From: Flavobacterium circumlabens
GTDB taxonomy: Bacteria; Bacteroidota; Bacteroidia; Flavobacteriales; Flavobacteriaceae
NCBI RefSeq assembly: GCF_004345565.1
Contig: NZ_SLWA01000001.1
Span: 715,892 to 779,891 of the forward strand
DNA: 64,000 nt
Direction of reading: 5' to 3'
This document shows, piece by piece, positions 1-9,624 of this stretch. Position numbers and translations under genes: made by a program. Every line of letters begins with the position of its first letter. Positions within the stretch are counted from its first letter, which is position 1. The notes under the pieces are model-generated. The model had not been told where the DNA came from. It saw only the letters and a list, made by a program, of their open reading frames with translations, and did not search any database.

Positions 1-1
1 T

Positions 2-1825
2 AAAGAAAAAATCGATTTAACTAAAGAGAAAGATGAGCTTGAAAAAATTAAAAAAGAGCTTGAAATAAAAGGAAAAGAATTAAATGGAAAAGTTTCAAAA
101 GCAATAAAAGATTTAGATGACTTATCAATCAGAAAAAATACTGGTGATTATCAAAACATAAATTTTAATAATTTATTCAATCCTTCCTTTAATGTTACAG
201 AAACTGAAAAGTTTAGCGATTTAATAACTAAACATAATCAATTAAAATCACTACCTGACAATTTACAAGATTTGAGAAATTCAAGTTATTTAAAAAAAAC
301 CACAACTACTTATGATATAATTGTCTTTTTAGATCAGGTATTTACTAAGAGTACTATAGCTGATGATTTCAAAACAAAAATTAAAAATAAACAAGAATTC
401 ATTGAAACGGGTATTAAAATTCTCGACAGAAGCGCAAATGATTGTCCCTTTTGCGAACAAAATCTAGAAGAAGATGCACTAAAATTAATTGACCAATATT
501 TGGAATATCTTTCTGAAACAGAAGCTTTACAAATAAAAAAAGCTAATGATTTATCGATACAATTGCACGCTGAAAAAAAAGAATATGAGGAAATTTTAAA
601 ATCTTTCAAAAATATTGAAATTGAATATTTAAAAAATCAAAAATACATTCCATCGTTAAGCAATATAAATTTAAAAGAACTAAAAGAATTAAAAATCTTA
701 GATTCTGACTATACAATAATTAATAATGAAATTGAAAAAAAGAAACTAGATATTTCAATTTCTCTTTCAAACGAAAACACAAAAAAGGCTATTGAAAATA
801 TTCAACTATGGATTCAAAATCAAAATGAAATAATTCAAGAAAATTCTCTGATAATAAAAAGTTTTAATGACAAAAAAAATAATATCAGTTCTGAAAAACT
901 TGACTTAAATAAACGATTGTGTAGAGCCAGATTTAATGAGTTAAAAAAAACTGAAGCTGAAAAAATAACGGATATAAACAATTGCAAATCAAAAATTAAA
1001 ACCTTAGAAGAAGATATTTTAAAAAAGGAACAGAATGAAAAAATTTCAAAAAAGCAAAAGGTTGTAGAAACCTTTACTGAGTTACTGACTAAATTTTTTG
1101 GTTCAAAATATTCTTTTGACGATAAAACGTTCTGTTTAAAGTTCAAAAATCACTTATTAGAATCTAATGCTAGCGATGTTTTGAGTAACGGTGAAAAAAG
1201 TATTGTAGCCTTTTGTTTTTATATTGCCGAAACACATAAATTTATTAATAAAGAAGAAGATTATAATAAATTGTTCTTTATTATAGATGATCCGATATCT
1301 AGTCAAGATTTTCACTTTGTTTATGCAACCTCGCAAATTATAAGAACATTAAACAAACTGTTTAATATTCAAAGACTAAGATTAATTATTCTTACACATA
1401 ATTTAGAATTCATGTCTATTATAATTAGAAACAAAATTATAGACCAAAAATTTATTTTAATAAATAATAAACTTGAAACGCTAGGAAATGAATTAATAAT
1501 GCCATATAAAGAACATCTTAGAGATATTTATGAAATATCTCAAGGAACAAAAAATCCATCACATACTACTCCAAACTCGTTAAGACATATATTAGAAACA
1601 ATAAATCGATTTATTGCTCCTGATATTGAGCTTAATGCATTTTGTGAAAGAATAGATGATTTTGCAGAAAATGAATTTTTATATTCTTTAATGCATGATG
1701 GATCTCATGGTGTAATAAGACTTCAAAAACCCTATACCGATCAAATGATTAAAGGAGGTTGTGATGTAGTTGCCAACTATGTTCTTAAAGACTTTGCAGG
1801 TCAAATTAAAATAATAACTAATTAA
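2..1825 (+). CDS. AAA/ABC-type ATPase, PrrC/RloC-like, 5' end outside window
   Basis: The frame is open from base 2 with no in-frame ATG before the TTG at 271, so the gene starts upstream of the window and the Walker A motif is not visible. The visible part is mostly coiled coil with a CPFC pair (about bases 440-455), as in zinc-hook or rubredoxin-like inserts. It is followed by an ABC signature-like LSNGEKS (about 1180), a Walker B FFIIDDP with SSQD (about 1280) and a switch histidine in ILTHN (about 1390). The C-terminal domain holds Arg (1583), Glu four residues later (1595) and His (1694 or 1706). This resembles the Arg-Glu-His triad described for PrrC/RloC anticodon nucleases. The gene is much more AT-rich than the genes after 2183, which suggests acquisition. 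The ATPase class is firm; the tRNase role is inference. Confidence 0.8.
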   Translation, partial: KEKIDLTKEKDELEKIKKELEIKGKELNGKVSKAIKDLDDLSIRKNTGDYQNINFNNLFNPSFNVTETEKFSDLITKHNQLKSLPDNLQDLRNSSYLKKTTTTYDIIVFLDQVFTKSTIADDFKTKIKNKQEFIETGIKILDRSANDCPFCEQNLEEDALKLIDQYLEYLSETEALQIKKANDLSIQLHAEKKEYEEILKSFKNIEIEYLKNQKYIPSLSNINLKELKELKILDSDYTIINNEIEKKKLDISISLSNENTKKAIENIQLWIQNQNEIIQENSLIIKSFNDKKNNISSEKLDLNKRLCRARFNELKKTEAEKITDINNCKSKIKTLEEDILKKEQNEKISKKQKVVETFTELLTKFFGSKYSFDDKTFCLKFKNHLLESNASDVLSNGEKSIVAFCFYIAETHKFINKEEDYNKLFFIIDDPISSQDFHFVYATSQIIRTLNKLFNIQRLRLIILTHNLEFMSIIIRNKIIDQKFILINNKLETLGNELIMPYKEHLRDIYEISQGTKNPSHTTPNSLRHILETINRFIAPDIELNAFCERIDDFAENEFLYSLMHDGSHGVIRLQKPYTDQMIKGGCDVVANYVLKDFAGQIKIITN

Positions 1826-2128
1826 AATATGGATGTTTCTTTTTTCTTTTAAACATCTACTTATATGCTTATTTTTAATTTCTATGACAAAATTGAACAA
1901 AAAACTAATTTGTAACACTTTCTTTTTCAAATGAAGCGAAAACAAATTAAATTTCAAAATATTATTTTACAACAACAAATTACATTCTGTTTTTAAGAGT
2001 ATATTGTCTTTTACTATTATCAACTTCCCGACTTCAGGAAAGTGATTGATTTAAATATTTGCTCGCATTTGAGCAATCATCTAATACATCATTAATTCAC
2101 TAAATAGATTTAAAAATCTTGAATAAAA
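1826..2128. other. intergenic gap, no gene seen
   Basis: This AT-rich stretch lies between the convergent ATPase gene and the cysteine peptidase gene. I see no plausible coding frame on either strand, only short imperfect inverted repeats. The sole clear signal in the gap is the terminator at its right edge. Confidence 0.6.
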
Positions 2129-2158
2129 AAAAGCGCCACAATTACTTGCAGCGCTTTT
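2129..2158 (-). terminator. terminator of the C1 peptidase gene
   Basis: An 8-bp perfect stem AAAAGCGC/GCGCTTTT with a 14-nt loop is flanked by an A-run on the left, which is a T-run on the minus strand. It lies just downstream of the minus-strand peptidase gene. Confidence 0.75.
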
Positions 2159-2182
2159 CTATATTCTAAAATCGAGATAAAC

Positions 2183-3379
2183 TTAAACTCCTAACTTCTT
2201 AGCAATCTCAGCAGGAAGCCCTCCTTTGTTTACCAACAAAGCTGTAGTTTTATATTTTACGAAATTTTTGGTCACAAACAAGAAACCTTTGTAGTCGTTT
2301 GTTTCTCCCCAGGAGTTTTTTACGATGTAATATTCTCTTCCGGTTTGATCTTTGGCAAGACCGATAATATGCATTCCGTGGTCGTCTGTAGTCGTGTAAT
2401 TGTCAAACGCAGCCTGACGCATTTCTGGTGTGATTTCCGGTTCCGGTTTTGGTCCGTTAAACATGTCTGCTTTTTCTTCGGCAGTCATATCATCGAATTT
2501 TTTGGTCGGAACATACGCCACACCATTTTTCCAGCTAAAGCTTTTTTCACTTACGTCAGTTGCCCAGGCTACCGTGTATCCTTTTTTCAAAGCATTGTCG
2601 ATAACGTCTGTCATATCGTTTACTTTTACATTGTACACCTGATCAAAAGACCAGTTGTCCGGTACCATCATGGTTGTTTTTTGGTAATACGGCGCTGTTG
2701 TAAACGATGACATTTCGATATAATCATCAGGATTGATTCCTACTACTTCTTTCGCAAAAGATTGTGGCGTGTAATTTTTTCCTTTGTATGTAAAATTATC
2801 CGGCGCTTTTCCTAAATACGAATCAATAACGGCAGCATACGCTTTTTGCCAGTTTGGTGTTAATTCTCCGTTTGGATTTTTTACCACAGCCGCCAAAACG
2901 CCTTCGATAAGCGCAGCCATTTCTCCAAATTTATTTTTATCAGTTCCGTAATTCAGTCCTGTGTAGACTTCTCTAGGAACGGTTCCGTATTTTCTGTACA
3001 TATTAATTACATCGTGCAAGGCACCACCGTCACCCAAAGTAACCGCTCCGTGCATACGAACATAATTGATTCCTTTTTCAACATAAACATTTCTTGCCGA
3101 ATAAATCTGAGACAATTCAACCGGCTGTTTTCCCAAACGAATCATTTCTGACTCTAAAAAAGAGTTGGTAGAATAACTCCAGCAAGTTCCTGAAGAACCT
3201 TGTGTTTTTACAGAGGTTGTTCCTAAATTGATTTGTTCTGTGAATTTAAAGTTCTCTTTACTTTTATCACTCGCATTTAGTTTTAAGGAGTTTACCAAAA
3301 CGTCCTGTGCAAAACAGCTGCTTGCTCCAACAAAAAATACCGAAGCCGCAAGTACCGATTTGAATGAAAATGGATTCAT
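2183..3379 (-). CDS. secreted papain-like cysteine peptidase (aminopeptidase C / bleomycin hydrolase type)
   Basis: A 398-residue protein of peptidase family C1. It has an N-terminal signal peptide (basic MNPFSFK, hydrophobic stretch, ASSCFAQ cleavage region), so it should be exported to the periplasm. The catalytic Cys lies in GSSGTCWSY (about residue 67), preceded by the oxyanion Gln in VKTQG. The His is in DDHGMHI (about 338) and the Asn in VKNSWG (about 358). The insertions between Cys and His are typical of the C1B (PepC/bleomycin hydrolase) branch. It is monocistronic with its own terminator. Family membership is firm; whether it acts as aminopeptidase or endopeptidase cannot be told from sequence. 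Confidence 0.88.
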   Translation of the reverse strand: MNPFSFKSVLAASVFFVGASSCFAQDVLVNSLKLNASDKSKENFKFTEQINLGTTSVKTQGSSGTCWSYSTNSFLESEMIRLGKQPVELSQIYSARNVYVEKGINYVRMHGAVTLGDGGALHDVINMYRKYGTVPREVYTGLNYGTDKNKFGEMAALIEGVLAAVVKNPNGELTPNWQKAYAAVIDSYLGKAPDNFTYKGKNYTPQSFAKEVVGINPDDYIEMSSFTTAPYYQKTTMMVPDNWSFDQVYNVKVNDMTDVIDNALKKGYTVAWATDVSEKSFSWKNGVAYVPTKKFDDMTAEEKADMFNGPKPEPEITPEMRQAAFDNYTTTDDHGMHIIGLAKDQTGREYYIVKNSWGETNDYKGFLFVTKNFVKYKTTALLVNKGGLPAEIAKKLGV

Positions 3380-3615
3380 AAATTAATGTTTAAGGTTTGA
3401 ATAAATTAGTCTGTAATGTTTCTAATTTGTTACAAAACAATTAAATTTTATGTAATTTATTGCGCTTCTGCGGTTAATTTTTTCACAATCTTTTTATTAA
3501 GGCGTAAAATAGTACAAAATATGCAAAACCAATTGTTGTTTTTACAATCTGAAAAGAATAACAGGTTATAGTTCTGAAATTAATAGTAATTTGGTTGCTG
3601 TAATTCCCAACTACA

Positions 3616-4413
3616 ATGTACGAACTGGAAAAAGAGAAATACTTAGGCAATACCAAAAACATTTACAACAACAGTCAGGGAATTGCCGTTGTAGAAACAG
3701 AGTATCAGCAGAAAGTTTTTGAAGGCTGGCACTCGCACAACAATGCGCACATTACGCTTTTCCTGAAAGGCGGAACGTCTGAAAAACGAAAAAATTCCAG
3801 TCTTGATGTCGGTCCCGGTTCGTTATTGTTTTACCATAGCGATGAATTGCACCTGAATCACAATACGCTTTTTCCGTCTAAAAATATTAACCTCGAGATT
3901 GAAGAAAACGTACTTAAGGAACTTCAGATCAACGAATCCATTATCGAAAAATCGGTTCGAAATACCACTCTTACCAAATTTCTGATCCTTAAGATTTTTA
4001 GAGAATCCCTGGTTGCCGATCCTTTTTCGGGCGATACGATCAACATGCTGTTTGCGCAACTGTCCAACCCGAATGCCCATTTGGATCAATTCGAAAAAAG
4101 TCCGTTTTGGGTTAAGAGTTTAAATGAATTACTCAACGATTGCTGGAACGAAAACCCGAACCTGCAGGATCTGGCGCAGGTTTTAAATTTAAATCCGATT
4201 ACCATTTCAAAACATTTTCCCAGATATTTCGGCTGTACACTCGGCGAATACATGCGCCGGATTAAAATCAACCGTTCCCTTTCGCTGATCAATTCGAAAG
4301 AAAGCAATCTGACCGAAATTAGTTTTCAGTGCGGATTTTCGGATCAGAGTCATTTTATACGGACGTTTAAAAATCAAACCGGATTTCTTCCGAAACAATT
4401 TCAAAAATTATAG
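3616..4413 (+). CDS. AraC-family transcriptional regulator
   Basis: A 265-residue protein with an N-terminal cupin-like sensor. The motif WHSHNNAHITLFLKGG and the downstream YHSDELHLN fit a small beta-barrel with clustered histidines. The C-terminal half is a double helix-turn-helix: LQDLAQVLNLNPITISKHF (about 190-208) and the AraC signature ISFQCGFSDQSHFIRTFKNQTGFLPKQF near the end. It lies about 80 bp upstream of the CPBP protease gene in the same orientation. Its ligand and targets are unknown; despite the family name nothing ties it to the arabinose locus 40 kb away. Confidence 0.88.
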   Translation: MYELEKEKYLGNTKNIYNNSQGIAVVETEYQQKVFEGWHSHNNAHITLFLKGGTSEKRKNSSLDVGPGSLLFYHSDELHLNHNTLFPSKNINLEIEENVLKELQINESIIEKSVRNTTLTKFLILKIFRESLVADPFSGDTINMLFAQLSNPNAHLDQFEKSPFWVKSLNELLNDCWNENPNLQDLAQVLNLNPITISKHFPRYFGCTLGEYMRRIKINRSLSLINSKESNLTEISFQCGFSDQSHFIRTFKNQTGFLPKQFQKL

Positions 4414-4491
4414 GAGAGGCAAATTTCATTCTATTTTTTGGTTTTCATGCGGGCTACATTTGTCTTATTATAATCATTAAATCAAACTCAA

Positions 4492-5352
4492 ATGGAAACG
4501 CTTACTGCCAAACAAAAAATATTTAATTTCCCGGTTACCAAAATCATTCTGGCCTTACTTACCTTTATGGCTTTCATAATTATCGGACAGCAAATTGCCG
4601 CAAAATTACTTGGAATGACTGCCCTGGATAAAGACTTCAGAAATCTTTTTAAAGGAATTTTTGTTTCGGCCTTAGCCGTTACGAGTTATATTCTTTTCTT
4701 TACCTATTATGAAAAAAGAGCCGTAACCGAATTATCGTCAAAAAGACTGGCTCAAAATCTGATCATAGGAACATTAATCGGTTTTGTGCTGCAGGCCCTA
4801 ACGATTCTGGTAATTTACCTTAGTGGAGGATTTAGTATTGTTGCCGTAAATCCGGTTTCGTTTATTCTGATTCCGCTTACAGTGGCTTTTACAATTGCCA
4901 TTATTGAAGAGATATTGGTTCGCGGGATTGTGTTCAGGATTATTGAGGAAAAACTCGGAACTTATATTGCCCTCAGCATTTCGGCTGTTTTATTTGGAGC
5001 CCTGCACATGGCAAATCCAAACAGCACTTTGCTTTCGGGATTGTGTATTACGTTTGCAGGATTCTTACTGGGTGCTGCTTTTGTTTACAGCCGAAATTTA
5101 TGGTTTCCGATTGCGCTGCATTTTGCGTGGAATTTTACCCAGTCGGGCATTTTTGGCGCGATCACTTCCGGAAACGAAAAAACCAAAAGTTTACTGGAAA
5201 GCAAAATACAGGGATCAGTCCTTTTAACCGGAGGAGAATTTGGGCCGGAAGGCAGTATACAAGCCACCCTGTTTTGTTTTATCGCCGCACTTGTATTATT
5301 GGCTTTAAGCCACAAAGAAAACAAAATAATGGCACCTTACTGGAAAAAATAA
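4492..5352 (+). CDS. CPBP-family intramembrane metalloprotease (Abi/CAAX type)
   Basis: A 286-residue polytopic membrane protein with about eight hydrophobic segments. All three conserved motifs of the family are present: EEILVR (about 140, EExxxR), FGALH (about 164, FxxxH) and HFAWN (about 205, HxxxN). Members cleave or modify membrane substrates, and in some bacteria they serve in bacteriocin self-immunity or membrane-anchored factor processing. It lies downstream of the AraC regulator and probably answers to it. A bidirectional terminator follows. The substrate is unknown. Confidence 0.87.
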   Translation: METLTAKQKIFNFPVTKIILALLTFMAFIIIGQQIAAKLLGMTALDKDFRNLFKGIFVSALAVTSYILFFTYYEKRAVTELSSKRLAQNLIIGTLIGFVLQALTILVIYLSGGFSIVAVNPVSFILIPLTVAFTIAIIEEILVRGIVFRIIEEKLGTYIALSISAVLFGALHMANPNSTLLSGLCITFAGFLLGAAFVYSRNLWFPIALHFAWNFTQSGIFGAITSGNEKTKSLLESKIQGSVLLTGGEFGPEGSIQATLFCFIAALVLLALSHKENKIMAPYWKK

Positions 5353-5370
5353 ACTACACCAATCACCAAT

Positions 5371-5407
5371 AAAAAAGGGTTTATGAAATTTTCATAAACC
5401 CTTTTTT
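5371..5407. terminator. bidirectional terminator between CPBP protease and pyk
   Basis: A long perfect stem AAAAAAGGGTTTATGAAA paired with its complement, with A/T runs on both sides, lies between two convergent genes. It can terminate transcription from either side. Confidence 0.88.
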
Positions 5408-5435
5408 GATAGGTTGTTATCGTAAAACGAGAGGA

Positions 5436-6869
5436 CTATTCTATTTCAGAAACTCTCATCGTATTTACCATTCCTTTATCTTTAATTGGCATTGCCGCAA
5501 GGTTAATTAAGTAATCTCCTTTTACAGCGTATCCTTTTTCTACTGCTATTCTGTTTACGTCAGTTACCGTATCATCTGTACTCTCGTCTTTATCATAGTA
5601 GTATGATTTTACTCCCCATAATAAATTCAATTGTGTTAAGATTCTTCTGTTTGAAGTAAATACCAAAATATGTGCTGAAGAAGGTCTCCACGCAGAAATC
5701 TGGAAAGCGGTATACCCACTGTTTGTTAACGTACAAATTGCTTTTGCGTTAATTTCATTCGCCAATAAAGCGGCCTGGTGACAAACTGTTTTAGTAATAA
5801 AACGTTTTGTTTTGATTTGCGGCGTATTTTGAGGAACATTGATAAGCGGAGAGTTTTCAACTGCTTCACAAATCTGAGTCATTTTCTGAATTACCTGTAC
5901 CGGATAATTTCCTGTAGCAGTTTCTCCGGACAACATTACGGCATCAGCACCGTCCATTACAGAGTTGGCAACGTCATTTACTTCCGCTCTTGTTGGCGTT
6001 AAACTGGTAATCATGGTTTCCATCATCTGAGTCGCAACGATAACCGGAATTCTGGCTGTTTTTGCTCTTCTGATCAGGTCTTTTTGTACTAATGGTACTT
6101 CGTGTGCAGGAAGTTCAACTCCTAAATCTCCACGGGCAACCATTAAAGCATCACAATACGCTACAATTTTATCCATGTTCTCAAGAGCTTCCGGCATTTC
6201 AATTTTAGCAATAATAGGAATTTTAACATCTGAATGTTGTGCAATCAATTCCTGTAAATCCTGTAAATCACGAGGCGTTTTCACGAATGAAAGCGCAATC
6301 CAGTCTACTTTTTGCTCAATAGCAAAAATAGCATCTGCAATATCTTTTTCAGTTAAAGCCGGTAAAGAAATCTTAGTGTTTGGAAGATTAACTCCTTTTT
6401 TAGATTTTAATTCTCCACCCTGAATTACTTTAGCTACAACTTCTGTTTTTTTATCTGTTGAAATAATTTCAAAAATAAGTTTACCGTCATCAAGCAAAAT
6501 GCGCTCTCCCGGGTTCACATCATTTGGGAAATTCTGGTATTTCATGAATACTTTTGAAGCCGTTCCGATCACGTCTTCAGCAGTAGTAAAAGTAATGATG
6601 TCACCATCATGTACTACGGTTCCTTCTTCCATAACCCCAACTCTAAGTTTTGGTCCCTGCAAATCTCCAAGGATTGCCGTAGTGTAACCAAACTCATCAT
6701 TAAGGCCTCTGATAATTCCAATTTTTTCTTTTACTCCTTCGTAATCAGCATGCGAAAAGTTAACTCTAAACACATTTACACCTGCGTCGATCATATCTTT
6801 GATAATCTCTCTAGTTCCACATGCAGGTCCAAGTGTGGCTACAATTTTGGTTTTTTTGTTTGTAAGCAT
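5436..6869 (-). CDS. pyk: pyruvate kinase
   Basis: A 477-residue protein of full family length. It converts phosphoenolpyruvate and ADP to pyruvate and ATP. The start TKIVATLGPAC is the canonical N-terminus. The active-site helix appears as IIAKIEMPEALENMDKI, followed by MVARGDLGVE and MSGETATGNYPV. The C-terminal allosteric domain is complete, ending in NTMRVSEIE. Its start is 5 bp downstream of the IPExxxVDY gene, so the two are probably cotranscribed, and the order rnc, IPExxxVDY, pyk is typical of Flavobacteriaceae. Confidence 0.97.
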   Translation of the reverse strand: MLTNKKTKIVATLGPACGTREIIKDMIDAGVNVFRVNFSHADYEGVKEKIGIIRGLNDEFGYTTAILGDLQGPKLRVGVMEEGTVVHDGDIITFTTAEDVIGTASKVFMKYQNFPNDVNPGERILLDDGKLIFEIISTDKKTEVVAKVIQGGELKSKKGVNLPNTKISLPALTEKDIADAIFAIEQKVDWIALSFVKTPRDLQDLQELIAQHSDVKIPIIAKIEMPEALENMDKIVAYCDALMVARGDLGVELPAHEVPLVQKDLIRRAKTARIPVIVATQMMETMITSLTPTRAEVNDVANSVMDGADAVMLSGETATGNYPVQVIQKMTQICEAVENSPLINVPQNTPQIKTKRFITKTVCHQAALLANEINAKAICTLTNSGYTAFQISAWRPSSAHILVFTSNRRILTQLNLLWGVKSYYYDKDESTDDTVTDVNRIAVEKGYAVKGDYLINLAAMPIKDKGMVNTMRVSEIE

Positions 6870-6874
6870 TTTTT

Positions 6875-7363
6875 TTAAAAAATTAAATTGTTTTTTGACT
6901 TTATTTTGTTTGTATCCACAACATATATAGCTGCGATACTCTCTATTGCATTTAACTGTTGTTGGATTTCTGAATAATCAACAGCCTCGTCGCTGATATC
7001 GATTTTCAGGAAAAAATCTACTTTTTTGAATTCAGGAAGTAAATGAATTGTTGTAGAAACCTCACTCGTTTCATTGGAAAACAAATTCTGGAAATCATTT
7101 GTACTCACTGAAATGATCTCATTTTTATTCTGAATCAGATTCCATGAAACGGCCTTTTCAGAATCATAATAGTAAAATCTGGAAAAATTTGCTTCACCTT
7201 CCTTAGTTTGAGCGTGGATCTCGTTCTTGCTCTTACTTAAGTTTATCGGAAGTTTTTTATTGATAAAATAGGCCAGTCGGTAATCTTCTAATGAAGTATG
7301 AATTGCCATTAAATAATAATCAATTTCGTCAAATTCGTCCAAATCCAATCTATGAATTGCCAT
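6875..7363 (-). CDS. IPExxxVDY-type conserved Bacteroidota protein
   Basis: About 162 residues from the ATG at 7363 (MAIHRLD); an in-frame ATG at 7378 would add five residues. The later start is preferred because a plausible promoter places the transcript start at about 7378. The sequence (AIHTSLEDYRLAYFINKKL near the N-terminus, ending in a lysine-rich tail) matches my recollection of the IPExxxVDY family, which accompanies pyk and rnc in Bacteroidota. No catalytic motif is visible. It probably forms an operon with pyk. Function unknown. Confidence 0.72.
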   Translation of the reverse strand: MAIHRLDLDEFDEIDYYLMAIHTSLEDYRLAYFINKKLPINLSKSKNEIHAQTKEGEANFSRFYYYDSEKAVSWNLIQNKNEIISVSTNDFQNLFSNETSEVSTTIHLLPEFKKVDFFLKIDISDEAVDYSEIQQQLNAIESIAAIYVVDTNKIKSKNNLIF

Positions 7364-7382
7364 ATCATGAAAAATCAAGTTG

Positions 7383-7411
7383 TAAATATACTATTTCTAA
7401 CGGACCATCAA
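7383..7411 (-). promoter_or_regulatory. candidate promoter for IPExxxVDY-pyk
   Basis: On the minus strand a TTG (7409-7411) is followed after 18 nt by TATATTTA (7383-7390), seven of eight positions of the Bacteroidota -7 element TAnnTTTG. It lies directly upstream of the gene at 7363. Confidence 0.45.
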
Positions 7412-7488
7412 TAGTTAAGATTAGCTTGTTTTTGTTAATTTATAAACGAAAACGTTGTAGCTTTAACAAAGCCATGCTATTTATGTAG

Positions 7489-8235
7489 TTATTTCTTATC
7501 TATTTTTTCCTGAAATGCAAAATAGGCACGCTGCGATGCTTTTTCTTCTGCTTTCTTTTTTGAAGTTGCTCTCGCTCTTGCAATTACTTTGTCGTCTATA
7601 CTTAATTTTACGCCAAACAAACGTTGCCCGTCAATTCCGTTATCTTCAAAAATATCATAATGAAAGATTCTCTTTTCTTTCTGACACCATTCGATAACCA
7701 AACTTTTATAGCTAATTACTTTCCCTTCAAGTCGGGCGATATCAACATACGGTGTAATGACTCTTTTTTGAATAAACTTTTCGCAAAAAGGATATCCTCT
7801 ATCCAGATAAATAGCGCCAATCAGGGATTCAAAAATATTACCATGAATATTTTCTCCAAAATGATGAATAGGCACTTTGCTTTCTACAAACCGAACTAAG
7901 TTTAGGTCTTTCCCTAATTCATTCAGGTGTTCCCGGCTTACAATTTTTGAGCGCATCTTAGTCAGATACCCTTCATCCCCATTAGGTGCTTTGTTAAACA
8001 AATGCGCTGCAATAACAGCACTTAACATGGCATCTCCTAAAAATTCCAAACGTTCGTAATTAATGGGGTGCCCGGATTCATCCAGCTTGTTAGAAGAGCG
8101 GTGTGTAAAAGCTTTCTTATAAAAATCTATCGAAGCGGGCTCAAAACCAAGTATTTTCTGAATAGTGTCAAAAAAAATCCCGTCTTCTGGAGAACGGGAT
8201 TTTGAAAATATTTTTTTGATAAAATTCATAGACAA
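7489..8235 (-). CDS. rnc: ribonuclease III
   Basis: A 248-residue double-stranded-RNA endonuclease for rRNA processing and mRNA turnover. The RNase III signature NYERLEFLGDAMLS lies near residue 61, the second acidic cluster GNIFESLIGAIYLD near 133, and a dsRNA-binding domain occupies about 175-245 (GVKLSIDDKVIARARATSKKKAEEKAS). Its start is 3 bp downstream of the fabF stop, so it is cotranscribed with acpP-fabF. Confidence 0.96.
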   Translation of the reverse strand: MSMNFIKKIFSKSRSPEDGIFFDTIQKILGFEPASIDFYKKAFTHRSSNKLDESGHPINYERLEFLGDAMLSAVIAAHLFNKAPNGDEGYLTKMRSKIVSREHLNELGKDLNLVRFVESKVPIHHFGENIHGNIFESLIGAIYLDRGYPFCEKFIQKRVITPYVDIARLEGKVISYKSLVIEWCQKEKRIFHYDIFEDNGIDGQRLFGVKLSIDDKVIARARATSKKKAEEKASQRAYFAFQEKIDKK

Positions 8236-8237
8236 AA

Positions 8238-9491
8238 CTAGTCAGCTAATTTTTTAAACAATACACAAGCATTGTGTCCACCAAAACCAAAAGTGTTACT
8301 CATCGCAACATTTACTTCTCTTTTCTGAGGTTTGTTTAAAGTCAGATTTAATGCCGGATCGATATTTTCATCCACAACCGTATGGTTAATCGTTGGAGGA
8401 ACAATTCCGTGTTTCATCGCCAGGATAGAAGCAATTGCTTCAATAGCTCCGGCAGCACCCAGTAAATGTCCTGTCATCGATTTTGTAGAGTTGATATTGA
8501 TGTTTTTGGCATGACTTCCGAAAACAGCACTAATTGCTTTTAGTTCGGCAACATCTCCTAATGGAGTAGAAGTTCCGTGAGTGTTGATGTGATCAACATC
8601 TTCAGGAGTCATTCCTGCGTCTCTTAATGTATTTTTCATTACTGCAATAACTCCAATTCCTTCCGGATGTGGTGCTGTTAAGTGGTACGCATCAGATGAC
8701 ATTCCGCCACCGCCAACTTCGCAATAAATTTTTGCTCCGCGTGCTTTAGCATGTTCGTATTCTTCAAGAACCAAAGCTCCTGCTCCTTCTCCTAAAACGA
8801 AACCGTCTCTGGTTCCATCAAAAGGTCTTGAAGCTGTTTCGGGACTTTCATTTCTGGTAGATAAAGCGTGCATAGAATTAAAACCTCCCATACCGGCAAT
8901 AGTAATCGCAGCTTCTGAACCACCTGATACAATAACATCACACATTCCTAAACGGATGTAGTTGAAAGCATCGATTAAGGCATTTGCAGAAGAGGCACAT
9001 GCAGAAACAGTAGTATAATTTGGACCCATATAACCATTACGCATTGAAATATGCGCAGGAGCAATATCGGCAATCATTTTTGGAATAAAAAACGGATTGA
9101 ATTTTGGAGTTCCGTCACCTTTAGCGTAATAAATTACTTCTTCCTGAAACGTTTCCAAACCTCCAATTCCTGCTCCCCAGATCACACCAACTCTTGTTTT
9201 GTCGATATTATCATTCGTAAGTCCGGCATCTTTAATGGCCTCATCACTTGCGGCAACAGCGTATTGGGCAAATTTATCCAATCTTCGGGATTCCTTGCGA
9301 TCCATGTAATCTTCAATATTGAAGTTTTTTACTTCGCAAGCAAATTTCGTTTTATGCTTTTCTGTATCATAATACGTGATAGGAGCGGCTCCGCTAACTC
9401 CATTCAAAAGTGCCTCCCAATAATCCTGGATATTATTCCCGATAGGAGTAAGAGCACCTAATCCTGTTACAACAACTCGCTTTAACGTCAT
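8238..9491 (-). CDS. fabF: beta-ketoacyl-ACP synthase II
   Basis: A 417-residue condensing enzyme that extends acyl-ACP with malonyl-ACP in fatty acid synthesis. It has the Cys nucleophile in VSACASSANA (about 165), the two histidines in NTHGTSTPLGD (about 305) and GHLLGAAGA (about 342), and the glycine-rich SNTFGFGGHNA at the C-terminus. Its substrate carrier AcpP is encoded 238 bp upstream and rnc follows 3 bp downstream. Confidence 0.97.
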   Translation of the reverse strand: MTLKRVVVTGLGALTPIGNNIQDYWEALLNGVSGAAPITYYDTEKHKTKFACEVKNFNIEDYMDRKESRRLDKFAQYAVAASDEAIKDAGLTNDNIDKTRVGVIWGAGIGGLETFQEEVIYYAKGDGTPKFNPFFIPKMIADIAPAHISMRNGYMGPNYTTVSACASSANALIDAFNYIRLGMCDVIVSGGSEAAITIAGMGGFNSMHALSTRNESPETASRPFDGTRDGFVLGEGAGALVLEEYEHAKARGAKIYCEVGGGGMSSDAYHLTAPHPEGIGVIAVMKNTLRDAGMTPEDVDHINTHGTSTPLGDVAELKAISAVFGSHAKNININSTKSMTGHLLGAAGAIEAIASILAMKHGIVPPTINHTVVDENIDPALNLTLNKPQKREVNVAMSNTFGFGGHNACVLFKKLAD

Positions 9492-9624
9492 AAATATGTA
9501 TTTTGTACTTTAAACAAATAAAACCCATGCTTTCTTAACTGTAGTGTTACTTTAAGAGCTATGGGTATTACAATATAAATATATCTTTTTGATTGAAAAC
9601 CAATCGAATTTTAAATTTTAAAAA

